Notes: generated from the letters alone by a model not told the origin. A stretch of 64,000 bases of DNA from Pseudescherichia sp031998825 (GCF_031998825.1 NZ_DAMACX010000013.1:1-64000), one strand, 5' to 3'. Shown: positions 50,640 to 59,178, numbered from the stretch's first letter. Translations and numbers: made by a program.

Positions 50640-52133
50640 TTAGCCCCAGGTCACAGGCGTTGGCTTATCCCCCCGGGCTTTCATCAGTGAGTCATGGTCA
50701 ATATCGGTTTTGTACTTCAGGAACTTGCTATACAACTGCTTCTCAATATCAGGCTGTTTGCCAATCTGATTAAGCGTTTCATAGCGGTCAGTTTTCAGGT
50801 TATAGAGATATTTGGGTTTATTTTCCCGATCGATAATCATCTTCCAGTCGCCATCCCGAATCGCCCACTCATCCGTCGGATCGTCCTGGAAAGGCATATC
50901 GATACCGAAGATCAGCGGTTTTTGCCGGGTCAGGGTTTTCTTCTCCAGCAGCGGCACCAGCGACTGACCGTCGTAGGTACGATCGGAAGGCAGCGTAAAG
51001 TTCATCAGGTTAGCCAGGGTTGGCAGCCAATCGAGGCCGTAAGCAGGCGTATCGGTTACCGTTCCCTGCGGAATATGCTTCCCGTATTTGATGATGGCCG
51101 GGACACGGATCCCGCCTTCCCAAAGGTTATCTTTGCGGCCACGTAAACCGTCCGTTTCCCCGGCCAGATTTAGCTCATACACTTTTCGGGCTTCCCGCGT
51201 AACCGGACCATTGTCGCTGGTAAAGATAACGATGGTATTATCTTCTTCCCCCATTGCTTTGATTTTGTCGAGTACCTTGCCGACCTGCGCATCCATGTAG
51301 CTGATATTTGCATAGTACTCCCCGGTGCCACGCCAGGGTTTATCGGCCCAGTCACCGTAGAACAGATCAGGATGCTGTTTTTGATATTCGCTCATATACG
51401 ACGAATACATATCGAGATATTTTTTCGGCGACGCCAGCGGGCTGTGCACTTCAGTAAAGGCGACGTATAAGAAGAAGGGGTTATCGTCTTTCTTATTATC
51501 CAACCAGTTGACGACCTCAGAGCTGACGAACTCACCGCTCATTTTGTCTGCACGCCCGATATGTTTACCGTTACGCAACCAGCCCGTTGGATGCACAACG
51601 CCATAGCGCGGACGCTCTTTCGCATTATCCAGCGTTGAATCCGATACAAACCCGGCAGGATTGACGAGGCTATAGTCAAAGCCCATGTCTTTTGCCTGCG
51701 GCTGGTCGGTACGATCGCCGCCCGCATTTAAATGCAGTTTACCCATCATGGCGGTATCATAGCCCTGCTGTTTCAGCAGGTTGGCGATGGTGAGCTCATT
51801 GCGCCCCAGTGACACATTTTTGTTCTCCGGTATCCATGAACGGACGCCTGTACGGAAAGGCATTCGTCCCGTCAACAGACCCGCGCGTGAAGGAGAACAT
51901 AGCGGTGCTGGTGCGTAGTAGTCAGTGAATTTCACCCCCTCCTGCGCAAGTTTATCGATATTTGGCGTCTTCACAATTTGATGACCATAGGTAGCAAGGT
52001 CACCATAACCTAAATCATCTGCCAGAATAATAACCAGATTAGGGCGTTTATCTGTTGTGGCATGTGCGGACGATAATATACTTCCCGCGCATAATGCTAA
52101 TCCAACCATACTGGCAACCATCGTTCTTTTCAT
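50640..52133 (-). CDS. Exported Cys-type sulfatase (arylsulfatase family)
   Basis: Sulfatase of 497 residues, secreted through a signal peptide (MKRTMVASM to SSAHA, about 25 residues). The metal site starts in LADDLGYGD (Asp39/40). The formylglycine signature is CSPSRAGLLTG with Cys at residue 79, so it is the Cys type rather than the Ser type of Klebsiella AtsA. Further blocks are GYDTAMMGKLHL, FTSDNGPVTR and LRGRKDNLWEGGIRVPAII, all of the arylsulfatase A branch. The true substrate is unknown. ATG 52133 follows GGAG. It lies 20 bp after the porin gene and upstream of its maturase. Confidence 0.93.
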   Translation of the reverse strand: MKRTMVASMVGLALCAGSILSSAHATTDKRPNLVIILADDLGYGDLATYGHQIVKTPNIDKLAQEGVKFTDYYAPAPLCSPSRAGLLTGRMPFRTGVRSWIPENKNVSLGRNELTIANLLKQQGYDTAMMGKLHLNAGGDRTDQPQAKDMGFDYSLVNPAGFVSDSTLDNAKERPRYGVVHPTGWLRNGKHIGRADKMSGEFVSSEVVNWLDNKKDDNPFFLYVAFTEVHSPLASPKKYLDMYSSYMSEYQKQHPDLFYGDWADKPWRGTGEYYANISYMDAQVGKVLDKIKAMGEEDNTIVIFTSDNGPVTREARKVYELNLAGETDGLRGRKDNLWEGGIRVPAIIKYGKHIPQGTVTDTPAYGLDWLPTLANLMNFTLPSDRTYDGQSLVPLLEKKTLTRQKPLIFGIDMPFQDDPTDEWAIRDGDWKMIIDRENKPKYLYNLKTDRYETLNQIGKQPDIEKQLYSKFLKYKTDIDHDSLMKARGDKPTPVTWG

Positions 52134-52153
52134 CTCAACTCCTTTGCCTAAAA

Positions 52154-52918
52154 TTAGAACTCATACCCAACCATATAAATCATTTGATCCCCGAACCCGT
52201 CGTAACCTAATTTGTTTTTGAAATAGCGCCAGGTTATAGCCGCTTTCCAGCGAGGATAAAATTTCCAGGCCAGCGTTAAACCGCCGTTAAGACCGTAATC
52301 ACCATACTGCTGCTCGGCATAAGCATCATTCCGATCAAGTTCAACTTCATTCCAGTCAGATAAGACAAGCTTCTCATCAAATAATGAGAAATTATATGCC
52401 GTGGTCCAGCCTACAACGTAACCGTTCCAGCCGCTGGTTTGCCCATATTTCTGCGAGACGTAATCGCCGGATTGATTATGTAATCCAATATAGGGTTTAA
52501 AAAACCCCCAATCACCACTCCAGCCGAGATAGCCCAGACCATAAAACATATCCAGATCGTCTCCCCAGGTGTTTTCCCACTGACCATATATTTTGCCAAA
52601 GAAAGTGTAGTCAGAGTCAAAAAGACGAACATGCGTCATGGCAGAAACAGTATGGTTTCGTCCAGCGACGGAGTGGTTTAAAACGTTACTTTCAATGAAG
52701 GAGTAGAATTCCGCCTCGCGAAAATTAACGCCGAAATCGGCAGTGGCTTTCCAGACTTCGCCTCGATGTACATTGACAAAGCCGCTGTTCCAGTCAGCAT
52801 ATCCGGCATTAATTGAGCCGAAGGAATTTATATACTCCAGAGCGTAAGCCGATTGACTAAATAGCACGGGCGTTGCAAATACTATACAAGCCCAAAATGT
52901 TTTCCGCGTTAAAGACAT
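52154..52918 (-). CDS. Tsx/OmpK-like outer-membrane channel protein
   Basis: A 254-residue outer-membrane beta barrel of the nucleoside-specific channel (Tsx/OmpK) family. It has a signal peptide (MSLTRKTFW to SQSAYA, about 26 residues), many aromatic amphipathic strands (FGKIYGQWENTWGDDLDMFYGLGY; YGDYGLNGGLTLAWKF, cited in part) and the C-terminal YEF with terminal Phe required for BAM insertion. I chose ATG 52918 since GGGGA lies 9 bp upstream; ATG 52927 touches that ribosome site. As first gene of the operon it probably admits the sulfate ester substrate into the periplasm. Confidence 0.83.
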   Translation of the reverse strand: MSLTRKTFWACIVFATPVLFSQSAYALEYINSFGSINAGYADWNSGFVNVHRGEVWKATADFGVNFREAEFYSFIESNVLNHSVAGRNHTVSAMTHVRLFDSDYTFFGKIYGQWENTWGDDLDMFYGLGYLGWSGDWGFFKPYIGLHNQSGDYVSQKYGQTSGWNGYVVGWTTAYNFSLFDEKLVLSDWNEVELDRNDAYAEQQYGDYGLNGGLTLAWKFYPRWKAAITWRYFKNKLGYDGFGDQMIYMVGYEF

Positions 52919-53264
52919 TGAATGCATTCCCCACAGTTATAATATATCCTTTATGGACACCAATTTGCTGCGGTAACGTATATTAGCGAAACGGTGGTGC
53001 GGAATAGTGATATAAATCCCACATAATAAAAATGCGTAACTACTAAATACCAGGTGTCGAAAAATGTTGTTTTATGGAAGATAACGACTTATTTATTAAT
53101 AAAGCGAAGAGTATTTTTATATAAAATAAATTCGATATTTATTTTACACGTTAGGGTAATCACAACTATTTTTCATACCGACAATAACATCGCTATCTCC
53201 ACTTAAAAACGGCAAAAAAAAGCCTGGGATTATCCCAGGCTTTAATGTATATAGATGCCAGCGT
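52919..53264. other. AT-rich promoter region of the sulfate-ester operon and dnaJ 3' region
   Basis: About 290 bp of AT-rich sequence upstream of the porin gene, with TATATT/TATAAC stretches near 52935-52950 suitable as a -10, and ending in the dnaJ terminator at 53214. I found no clear CRP, FNR or Cbl/CysB site and no reading frame. Confidence 0.6.
53214..53241 (-). terminator. Terminator of dnaKJ
   Basis: AGCCTGGGA (53221-53229) and TCCCAGGCT (53233-53241) form a perfect 9-bp stem with a 3-base loop; the minus strand continues with seven U. Confidence 0.94.
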
Positions 53265-54404
53265 TTAGCGCGTCAGGTCGTCAAAGAACTTCTTTACGCC
53301 GTCGAAAAAGCTCTTGGATCGCGGGCTGTTATGTTCGCCCGTTGGACCACCGAAGCTCTCCTGAAGATCCTTCAGCAGCTGCTTCTGCTTCTCGTTGAGG
53401 CCGACCGGCGTCTCAACCACCACGCGGCACAGCAGGTCGCCCTGCGCGCCACCGCGTACCGATTTCACGCCCTTGCCGCGCATGCGGAACAGCTTGCCGG
53501 TCTGAGTTTCGCTCGGCACCTTCAGGTTAACGCGGCCGTCCAGCGTCGGAACCTCAATCTCACCGCCCAGCGCCGCCATGGCAAAGTTGATCGGCACTTC
53601 ACAGTAGAGGTTGTTGCCTTCACGCTCGAAAATCGGGTGCTGCTTCACCTGCACCTGAACGTACAGATCGCCTGCTGGTGCACCGTGTTCGCCCGCTTCG
53701 CCCTCGCCTGAGAGACGAATACGGTCGCCGGTATCGACGCCTGCCGGGATCTTCACCGACAAGGTTTTGCTCTTCTCAACGCGGCCGTGGCCGTGGCACT
53801 TGTTGCACGGATCCTTGATCAGCGTACCGCGGCCCTGACAGTGCGGACAGGTCTGCTGTACCGCAAAGAAGCCCTGGCGCATCTGCACCTGGCCGGAGCC
53901 GTGACAGGTCGGACAGGTCTGCGGCTGAGTACCGGCTTTCGCGCCGCTGCCGTGGCAGATGTCGCACTCTTCGAGGGTTGGAATGCGGATCTCTTTCGTT
54001 ACGCCGCGTACGGCCTCTTCCAGCGTCAGCTCCATGTTGTAGCGCAGGTCAGCGCCACGCGCTGCGCGCTGGCGACCACGACCGCCGCCAAAGATATCGC
54101 CGAACACGTCGCCAAAGATATCGCTAAAGTCAGCGCCGCCGCCGCCAAAACCGCCGCCGCCGCCGCCCATGCCGCCCTGCTCAAACGCAGCATGACCGTA
54201 CTGATCGTAAGCCGCACGTTTTTGTGCGTCGGTCAGGACTTCGTACGCTTCTTTAATCTCTTTAAATTTGGCTTCGGCCTCTTTATCGCCCTGGTTGCGG
54301 TCCGGGTGATATTTCATTGCCAGACGCTTATAGGCCTTTTTGATTTCACGCTCTTCCGCACTTTTCGGAACGCCTAAAATCTCGTAGTAGTCTTGCTTTG
54401 CCAT
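53265..54404 (-). CDS. dnaJ: Chaperone protein DnaJ (Hsp40)
   Basis: DnaJ delivers substrates to DnaK and stimulates its ATPase. The 379-residue protein has a J domain (1-70) with HPD in MKYHPDRNQ, a Gly/Phe-rich linker (GGGGGFGGGG near residue 80), four zinc repeats CDICHGSG, CPTCHGSG, CPHCQGRG and CNKCHGHG (about 146-210), and C-terminal substrate-binding domains. It is three residues longer than E. coli DnaJ. I chose ATG 54404 (MAKQDYYEILGV). It follows dnaK after 84 bp containing a hairpin. Confidence 0.98.
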   Translation of the reverse strand: MAKQDYYEILGVPKSAEEREIKKAYKRLAMKYHPDRNQGDKEAEAKFKEIKEAYEVLTDAQKRAAYDQYGHAAFEQGGMGGGGGGFGGGGADFSDIFGDVFGDIFGGGRGRQRAARGADLRYNMELTLEEAVRGVTKEIRIPTLEECDICHGSGAKAGTQPQTCPTCHGSGQVQMRQGFFAVQQTCPHCQGRGTLIKDPCNKCHGHGRVEKSKTLSVKIPAGVDTGDRIRLSGEGEAGEHGAPAGDLYVQVQVKQHPIFEREGNNLYCEVPINFAMAALGGEIEVPTLDGRVNLKVPSETQTGKLFRMRGKGVKSVRGGAQGDLLCRVVVETPVGLNEKQKQLLKDLQESFGGPTGEHNSPRSKSFFDGVKKFFDDLTR

Positions 54405-54428
54405 TTGGTTATCTGCCCCTAACATGCG

Positions 54429-54463
54429 AGCACGGGCGGAGAGGAAACCTCTACGCCCGTGCT
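54429..54463 (-). ncRNA. Hairpin in the dnaK-dnaJ spacer
   Basis: AGCACGGGCG and CGCCCGTGCT form a perfect 10-bp stem, with an inner AGAGG/CCTCT stem. It lies within the operon between dnaK and dnaJ, at the place where E. coli is reported to carry the small RNA Tpke11. No U-run follows on the minus strand, so it probably modulates stability or partial readthrough. Confidence 0.55.
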
Positions 54464-54488
54464 GGTTTTCTACCCTACATCAGGGCGA

Positions 54489-56405
54489 TTATTTTTTGTC
54501 TTTAACTTCTTCGAACTCGGCGTCGACCACGTCGTCGTCTTTCGCGTTGTTCGCAGAAGCGTCAGCGCCGCCTGCCTGCTGCTGGGCGTGCTGCTGCTGC
54601 GCAATCTCCATCAGCTTCTGGGAAACCTGCGCCAACGCCTGCATTTTCGCTTCGATATCGGCTTTGTCTTCGCCTTTCAGCGAGGTTTCCAGCGCGCTCA
54701 GCGCAGACTCGATAGCGGTTTTGTCGTCAGCCGGCAGCTGATCGCCTGCTTCGGTAACCTGCTTACGGGTGCTGTGCAGCAGATGATCGCCCTGGTTACG
54801 GGTCTGAACCAGCTCTTCAAACTTACGGTCAGACTCGGCGTTGGCTTCCGCATCCTGAACCATTTTCTGGATCTCATCTTCGTTGAGGCCAGAAGAGGCT
54901 TTGATGGTGATCTTCTGCTCTTTACCGCTGTTTTTGTCTTTCGCGGAGACGTGCAGAATACCGTCGGCGTCGATGTCAAAGGTGACTTCGATCTGCGGCA
55001 TGCCACGCGGCGCCGGGTTAATACCGTCGAGGTTGAACTGACCCAGTGATTTGTTATCAGATGCACGTTTACGTTCACCCTGAATCACATGGATAGTTAC
55101 CGCAGACTGGTTGTCTTCCGCAGTGGAGAACACCTGGCTGTGCTTGGTCGGGATGGTGGTGTTCTTGTTGATCAGCGCGGTCATTACGCCACCCATGGTT
55201 TCGATACCCAGGGAGAGCGGAGTCACGTCGAGCAGCAGAACGTCTTTCACATCACCGGTCAGCACGCCGCCCTGAACCGCAGCACCGATTGCCACTGCTT
55301 CGTCCGGGTTAACGTCTTTACGCGGCTCTTTACCAAAGAACTCAGCAACTTTCTTCTGTACCATCGGCATACGGGTCTGGCCACCGACCAGGATAACATC
55401 CTGAATGTCAGAGACAGAGAGGCCCGCATCCTGCAGTGCAACCTTCAGCGGCTCGATAGAACGGTTTACCAGGTCTTCTACCAGGCTCTCCAGTTTCGCA
55501 CGGGTCACTTTAATATTCATGTGTTTCGGACCGGTCGCGTCTGCAGTGATGTACGGCAGGTTTACGTCGGTCTGCTGCGCAGAGGAGAGCTCAATTTTTG
55601 CTTTCTCTGCGGCTTCTTTCAGGCGCTGCATGGCCAGCGGATCGTTACGCAGGTCGATGCCCTGATCTTTCTTAAACTCGTCAACGAGGTAGTTGATCAT
55701 ACGGCTGTCGAAGTCTTCACCACCCAGGTGGGTATCACCGTTGGTAGCCAGAACTTCGAAGGTCTTCTCACCGTCAACTTCGTCGATTTCGATAATAGAG
55801 ATATCGAAGGTACCGCCGCCAAGGTCGTATACGGCGATAGTGCGGTTACCCACTTCTTTATCCAGACCGTAGGCCAGCGCAGCAGCGGTCGGTTCGTTGA
55901 TGATACGTTTGACTTCCAGACCCGCGATACGGCCGGCATCTTTCGTTGCCTGACGCTGAGCATCGTTGAAGTAGGCAGGTACGGTGATAACCGCTTCAGT
56001 TACCGGTTCGCCCAGATAGTCTTCAGCCGTTTTCTTCATTTTCTTCAGCACTTCAGCAGAGATCTGCGGCGGTGCCATTTTCTGGCCCTTCACGTCGATC
56101 CATGCGTCGCCGTTGTCAGCGCCGATAATTTTGTAGGGCATGATGGCTTCATCACGCTGCACTTCTTCGTCCTGGAAGCGGCGACCAATCAGGCGTTTAA
56201 TCGCAAACAGGGTATTTTGCGGGTTTGTCACTGCCTGACGTTTAGCCGGTTGACCCACCAGAGTTTCACCGTCCTGGGTATAAGCAATGATTGACGGCGT
56301 GGTGCGATCGCCTTCGGCGTTCTCCAGCACACGTGCAGTGGTGCCATCCATAATCGCTACACAAGAGTTGGTAGTACCCAGGTCGATACCAATAATTTTA
56401 CCCAT
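54489..56405 (-). CDS. dnaK: Molecular chaperone DnaK (Hsp70)
   Basis: DnaK is the main Hsp70; it binds exposed hydrophobic segments in an ATP-controlled cycle with DnaJ and GrpE and also restrains sigma-32. The 638-residue protein has the nucleotide-binding domain (MGKIIGIDLGTTNS; AVYDLGGGTFDIS; VILVGGQTRMP), the linker DVLLLDVTPLSLG near residue 390, the beta-sandwich and lid domains, and a C-terminal tail rich in Gln/Ala ending EEVKDKK. Two sigma-32 promoters lie upstream. Confidence 0.99.
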   Translation of the reverse strand: MGKIIGIDLGTTNSCVAIMDGTTARVLENAEGDRTTPSIIAYTQDGETLVGQPAKRQAVTNPQNTLFAIKRLIGRRFQDEEVQRDEAIMPYKIIGADNGDAWIDVKGQKMAPPQISAEVLKKMKKTAEDYLGEPVTEAVITVPAYFNDAQRQATKDAGRIAGLEVKRIINEPTAAALAYGLDKEVGNRTIAVYDLGGGTFDISIIEIDEVDGEKTFEVLATNGDTHLGGEDFDSRMINYLVDEFKKDQGIDLRNDPLAMQRLKEAAEKAKIELSSAQQTDVNLPYITADATGPKHMNIKVTRAKLESLVEDLVNRSIEPLKVALQDAGLSVSDIQDVILVGGQTRMPMVQKKVAEFFGKEPRKDVNPDEAVAIGAAVQGGVLTGDVKDVLLLDVTPLSLGIETMGGVMTALINKNTTIPTKHSQVFSTAEDNQSAVTIHVIQGERKRASDNKSLGQFNLDGINPAPRGMPQIEVTFDIDADGILHVSAKDKNSGKEQKITIKASSGLNEDEIQKMVQDAEANAESDRKFEELVQTRNQGDHLLHSTRKQVTEAGDQLPADDKTAIESALSALETSLKGEDKADIEAKMQALAQVSQKLMEIAQQQHAQQQAGGADASANNAKDDDVVDAEFEEVKDKK

Positions 56406-56452
56406 CTAAACGTCTCCACTAAAAATTTGTTCATCATGTGGTTGTGAATCTG

Positions 56453-56480
56453 TAATAAGGGCGAAACGTGCGGTTTCAAC
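56453..56480 (-). promoter_or_regulatory. dnaK sigma-32 promoter P2
   Basis: On the minus strand GTTGAAA (56480-56474) and CCCTTATTA (56461-56453) fit the heat-shock -35 and -10 with a 12-bp spacer and resemble E. coli dnaK P2. Confidence 0.75.
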
Positions 56481-56526
56481 TGCCCCAAACTGTTTTTTTT
56501 CAGACTCACCACTTCGGTTGACTACA

Positions 56527-56554
56527 AGATGGGGACGTAACGCAACGCATCAAG
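56527..56554 (-). promoter_or_regulatory. dnaK sigma-32 promoter P1
   Basis: On the minus strand CTTGATG (56554-56548), preceded by CCC, is followed after 13 bp by CCCCATCT (56534-56527). Both elements match the sigma-32 consensus (CTTGAAA, CCCCATNT) and the strong E. coli dnaK P1. Confidence 0.88.
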
Positions 56555-56743
56555 GGGAGAGACAGAAAATTTTTTTGCCGGCCTCGCTTTTTCACCGCAA
56601 TACATTCACATCGACAATTAAATCAAGCAAACAATTTACATAAATAATGTAATAAAAAGAAAAGGTTGTACGAATGATATTTGTTTTTGCAGGGGTATTA
56701 TAGGGACTAACATAGGACGATTTGACCCAATAAAGAGAAGGCA

Positions 56744-57457
56744 ATGGATATTAGATATCTAAACGACGAGGATCTGGACTTTCTTCAGCATTGCAGCGAG
56801 GAGCAGTTGGCCGAGCTGACCCGCCTGCTTACCCATAACGAAAAGGGCAAGGCCCGCCTGTCGAGTACCCTGCGGCATAACGAGCTGTTCAGGGCAATGG
56901 AGGGCCATCCGGAGCAGCACCGCTGCAACTGGCAGCTCATCGCCGGGGAGTTACAGCATTACGGCGGCGACAGCATCGCTAACAGGCTGCGCGGCCATGG
57001 AAAACTGTACCGCGCCATTCTGCTGGACGTGGCGAAACGGCTTAAGCTCAAGGCGCATAAAGAGAACACGACCGTCGAAATTGAACAGGCTTTACTGGCG
57101 CATTTTCTGCGTAACGCCTGGCAGAAAATGGATGCCGAACAGAAGCAGGCATTTCTGCAGGACGTTGAGGCGAAAGTCTCTGAGCTTGAGGAGCTGCTGC
57201 CGCTGTTGCTTGAAGATCCGGCGTTGGCAAAGGGGGTTTCCCATCTGCTCTCCAGCCAACTGACCCGCATACTACGTACTCATGCCGCTATCAGCGTTAT
57301 CGGTCACGGGCTGGTGCGTGGAGCCGGGCTTGGCGGCCCGGTGGGGGCGGCGTTTAACAGCGTTAAGGCCATGAGTGGCAGCGCCTATCGGGTCACTATT
57401 CCTGCCGTCCTGCAGGTTGCCTGCCTGCGACGGATATTCGCAACAACCGAAGCTTAA
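56744..57457 (+). CDS. yaaW: YaaW family protein
   Basis: Conserved enterobacterial protein of 237 residues, the same length as E. coli YaaW. It starts MDIRYLNDEDLDFLQHCSEE; characteristic blocks are MEGHPEQHRCNWQLIAGELQ and SHLLSSQLTRILRTHAAISV. A glycine-rich hydrophobic stretch (GHGLVRGAGLGGPVGAA near residue 188) may associate with membranes. Function unknown. It is divergent from dnaK, as in E. coli apart from the missing yaaI, and followed by a terminator. Confidence 0.93.
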   Translation: MDIRYLNDEDLDFLQHCSEEQLAELTRLLTHNEKGKARLSSTLRHNELFRAMEGHPEQHRCNWQLIAGELQHYGGDSIANRLRGHGKLYRAILLDVAKRLKLKAHKENTTVEIEQALLAHFLRNAWQKMDAEQKQAFLQDVEAKVSELEELLPLLLEDPALAKGVSHLLSSQLTRILRTHAAISVIGHGLVRGAGLGGPVGAAFNSVKAMSGSAYRVTIPAVLQVACLRRIFATTEA

Positions 57458-57536
57458 TTTGCGGATTGCAAGGTATTTTTTTCAATTATCTAGCACAGAT
57501 CAAAGACAGAGTTGATGCCGCTCATTATCATGCCGC

Positions 57537-57569
57537 GCCCCGCTTCCACTATCTGGATGCGGGGCTTTT
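57537..57569 (+). terminator. Terminator between yaaW and satP
   Basis: GCCCCGC (57537-57543 region) pairs with GCGGGGC (57559-57565), extended by three pairs after a T-T mismatch, and runs into TTTTA. The satP ribosome site follows 25 bp later, so satP is expressed from readthrough or its own promoter. Confidence 0.72.
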
Positions 57570-57605
57570 ACTTTCACCATTTTTATGATGATTTTTTGGG
57601 GATTT

Positions 57606-58172
57606 ATGGGCGACACTACGTTGGCTAATCCGGCTCCGCTGGGCTTAATGGGCTTCGGCATGACCACTATTCTGCTTAACCTGCACAATATTGGCATGTT
57701 CCCGCTGGATGGCGTTATCCTGGCGATGGGCATCTTCTACGGCGGCATCGCACAGATTTTTGCCGGGCTGCTGGAATATAAAAAAGGCAATACCTTTGGC
57801 TTAACCGCCTTTACCTCCTACGGCTCCTTCTGGCTCACGCTAGTGGCGATCCTCATTATGCCGAAAATGGGCCTGGCGGATGCCGCCAACGCGCATTTCC
57901 TCGGCGTCTACCTGGGGATCTGGGGCGTGTTCACCCTGTTTATGTTCTTCGGCACGCTGAAAGGTGCGCGTATGCTGCAGTTCGTATTCCTGAGCCTGAC
58001 GGTGCTGTTTGCGCTGCTCTGCGTTGGACACCTGGCGGATAACGAAGGTATCGTTCACGTGGCAGGCTGGATCGGTTTGGTATGCGGCGCAAGCGCCATC
58101 TACCTGGCAATGGGTGAAGTGCTCAACGAGCAGTATGGCCGCACCGTGCTGCCGATTGGCGAGAGGCTTTAA
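57606..58172 (+). CDS. satP: Acetate/succinate:proton symporter SatP
   Basis: SatP (YaaH) of the AceTr/GPR1-FUN34 family takes up acetate and succinate with protons. The 188-residue inner-membrane protein has six helices and the family signature NPAPLGLMGFGMTT at residues 8-21. FYGGIAQIFAGLLEYKKGNTFGLTAF follows, cited in part. I chose ATG 57606 after GGGGA, giving the E. coli length. It converges on the Rpn-type gene with a 33-bp gap. Confidence 0.96.
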   Translation: MGDTTLANPAPLGLMGFGMTTILLNLHNIGMFPLDGVILAMGIFYGGIAQIFAGLLEYKKGNTFGLTAFTSYGSFWLTLVAILIMPKMGLADAANAHFLGVYLGIWGVFTLFMFFGTLKGARMLQFVFLSLTVLFALLCVGHLADNEGIVHVAGWIGLVCGASAIYLAMGEVLNEQYGRTVLPIGERL

Positions 58173-58205
58173 TATAGGGATGCTCCGGCGGCTAAGGCTG
58201 GGGCA

Positions 58206-59147
58206 TTATTTATTTATTCTGGAGCATGCCAGCGCGTCAAGCGCCTCCTCAGCCAGGCCGGTCAGCTGCATAATCTGCGCACGCTCCATTCCCTGGTTCA
58301 ACATAGCTTGCGCAATGCGAATGGTAGCTTCAAGACGGCCTTCGCTACGACCTTCGCTGCGGCCTTGACGCAGCCCTTCCCCATGACCTTCCTGCCTAAG
58401 CTGTTCTGCAATAGTCATTAGAATATCCTTATGTTGCGGGGCCTTTTGCGCCAGTAAACGAATTAGCCCGCTATGATTGGCACTATTTCCAGCCTGCACA
58501 AGATAGTGAATTACTGTCCTCAGCTGCTGTCCGGTAGTGTAGCCCTGCAAAAGTAGGGAAGCCAAATGCTCATGAAATGCCATGAGATCCCGCGCACGAA
58601 TATGCTTCTGCAAAAACTCAAGAAGCGCCACTCTGCGATGCGTCATGATGTCAGCATCAGGAGTGACAGTAACATCGACCAAGAGGAACGCCTGGGTGTA
58701 AAGCTGCTGCGCCAGGGCAGGGTTTTCGAATGCATCCAGCCAGCACATCGGAAAAGGATACGGACTTACGCTGCCATGGTAGAAAAGTATCGGGATCACC
58801 AGCGGTAATTTCTCGTTCCCGGCATCCAGATGACGCTGCATCGCTGCCAGCGCGTAGCGCATAAGACGGAATGTCATCTGCTTGTCAGGCGTACTCTGAT
58901 GCTCAAGCAAAGCGTAGATATAGCCCTTGCCATCACGGGTTTGCACTGACCAGAGCACATCGGAATGACGTGCCTGCAAGTTTTCCTCAATAAAGCTGCC
59001 CGATTCAAGGCGTAACGTTTTGAGATCGCATAATTTTAAGAGATGCTGAGGAAGGTGAATCTCCAGAAAGTCGCGCGCTGTCTCAGGGTGCGTCATAAAT
59101 TGTTTGAACACCGCGTCGTGCGGTGTAGACGGCGAGATCCTTGCCAT
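58206..59147 (-). CDS. Rpn family recombination-promoting nuclease/putative transposase
   Basis: PD-(D/E)XK nuclease of the RpnA (YhgA-like, PDDEXK_2) family, which promotes RecA-independent recombination in E. coli. The 313-residue protein starts PHDAVFKQFMTHPETARDFLEIHLP, the family N-terminus (cited in part), and has the nuclease core RHSDVLW (Asp) and YALLEHQSTPD (E-x-Q). A C-terminal charged repeat GRSEGRSEGR precedes a helical tail typical of these proteins. ATG 59147 follows AAGGA. It is a single-gene insertion relative to E. coli, between satP and mog, and appears intact. These genes often vary in their C-terminal repeats. Confidence 0.9.
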   Translation of the reverse strand: MARISPSTPHDAVFKQFMTHPETARDFLEIHLPQHLLKLCDLKTLRLESGSFIEENLQARHSDVLWSVQTRDGKGYIYALLEHQSTPDKQMTFRLMRYALAAMQRHLDAGNEKLPLVIPILFYHGSVSPYPFPMCWLDAFENPALAQQLYTQAFLLVDVTVTPDADIMTHRRVALLEFLQKHIRARDLMAFHEHLASLLLQGYTTGQQLRTVIHYLVQAGNSANHSGLIRLLAQKAPQHKDILMTIAEQLRQEGHGEGLRQGRSEGRSEGRLEATIRIAQAMLNQGMERAQIMQLTGLAEEALDALACSRINK

Positions 59148-59178
59148 GTTTTTTCCTTGTAAGTCCAACCTGCTTCCA

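Larger units (their letters stand above)
56406..56743. other. dnaK/yaaW divergent promoter region
   Basis: This 338-bp region holds the two dnaK heat-shock promoters on the minus strand and, in its AT-rich right half (56570-56740), presumably the yaaW promoter. E. coli carries yaaI between these genes; here it is absent and no reading frame replaces it. Confidence 0.75.

Noticed and set aside
55089..56294. A 401-codon open frame on the plus strand opposite dnaK
   Set aside because: Antisense to dnaK, whose biased codon use often leaves long open frames; such frames have misled annotators before, and no family motif is present.
58206..59147. A complete transposon around the Rpn-family gene
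   Set aside because: These proteins are often labelled transposases, but no terminal inverted repeats bracket the gene; the nearby palindrome lies on one side only.
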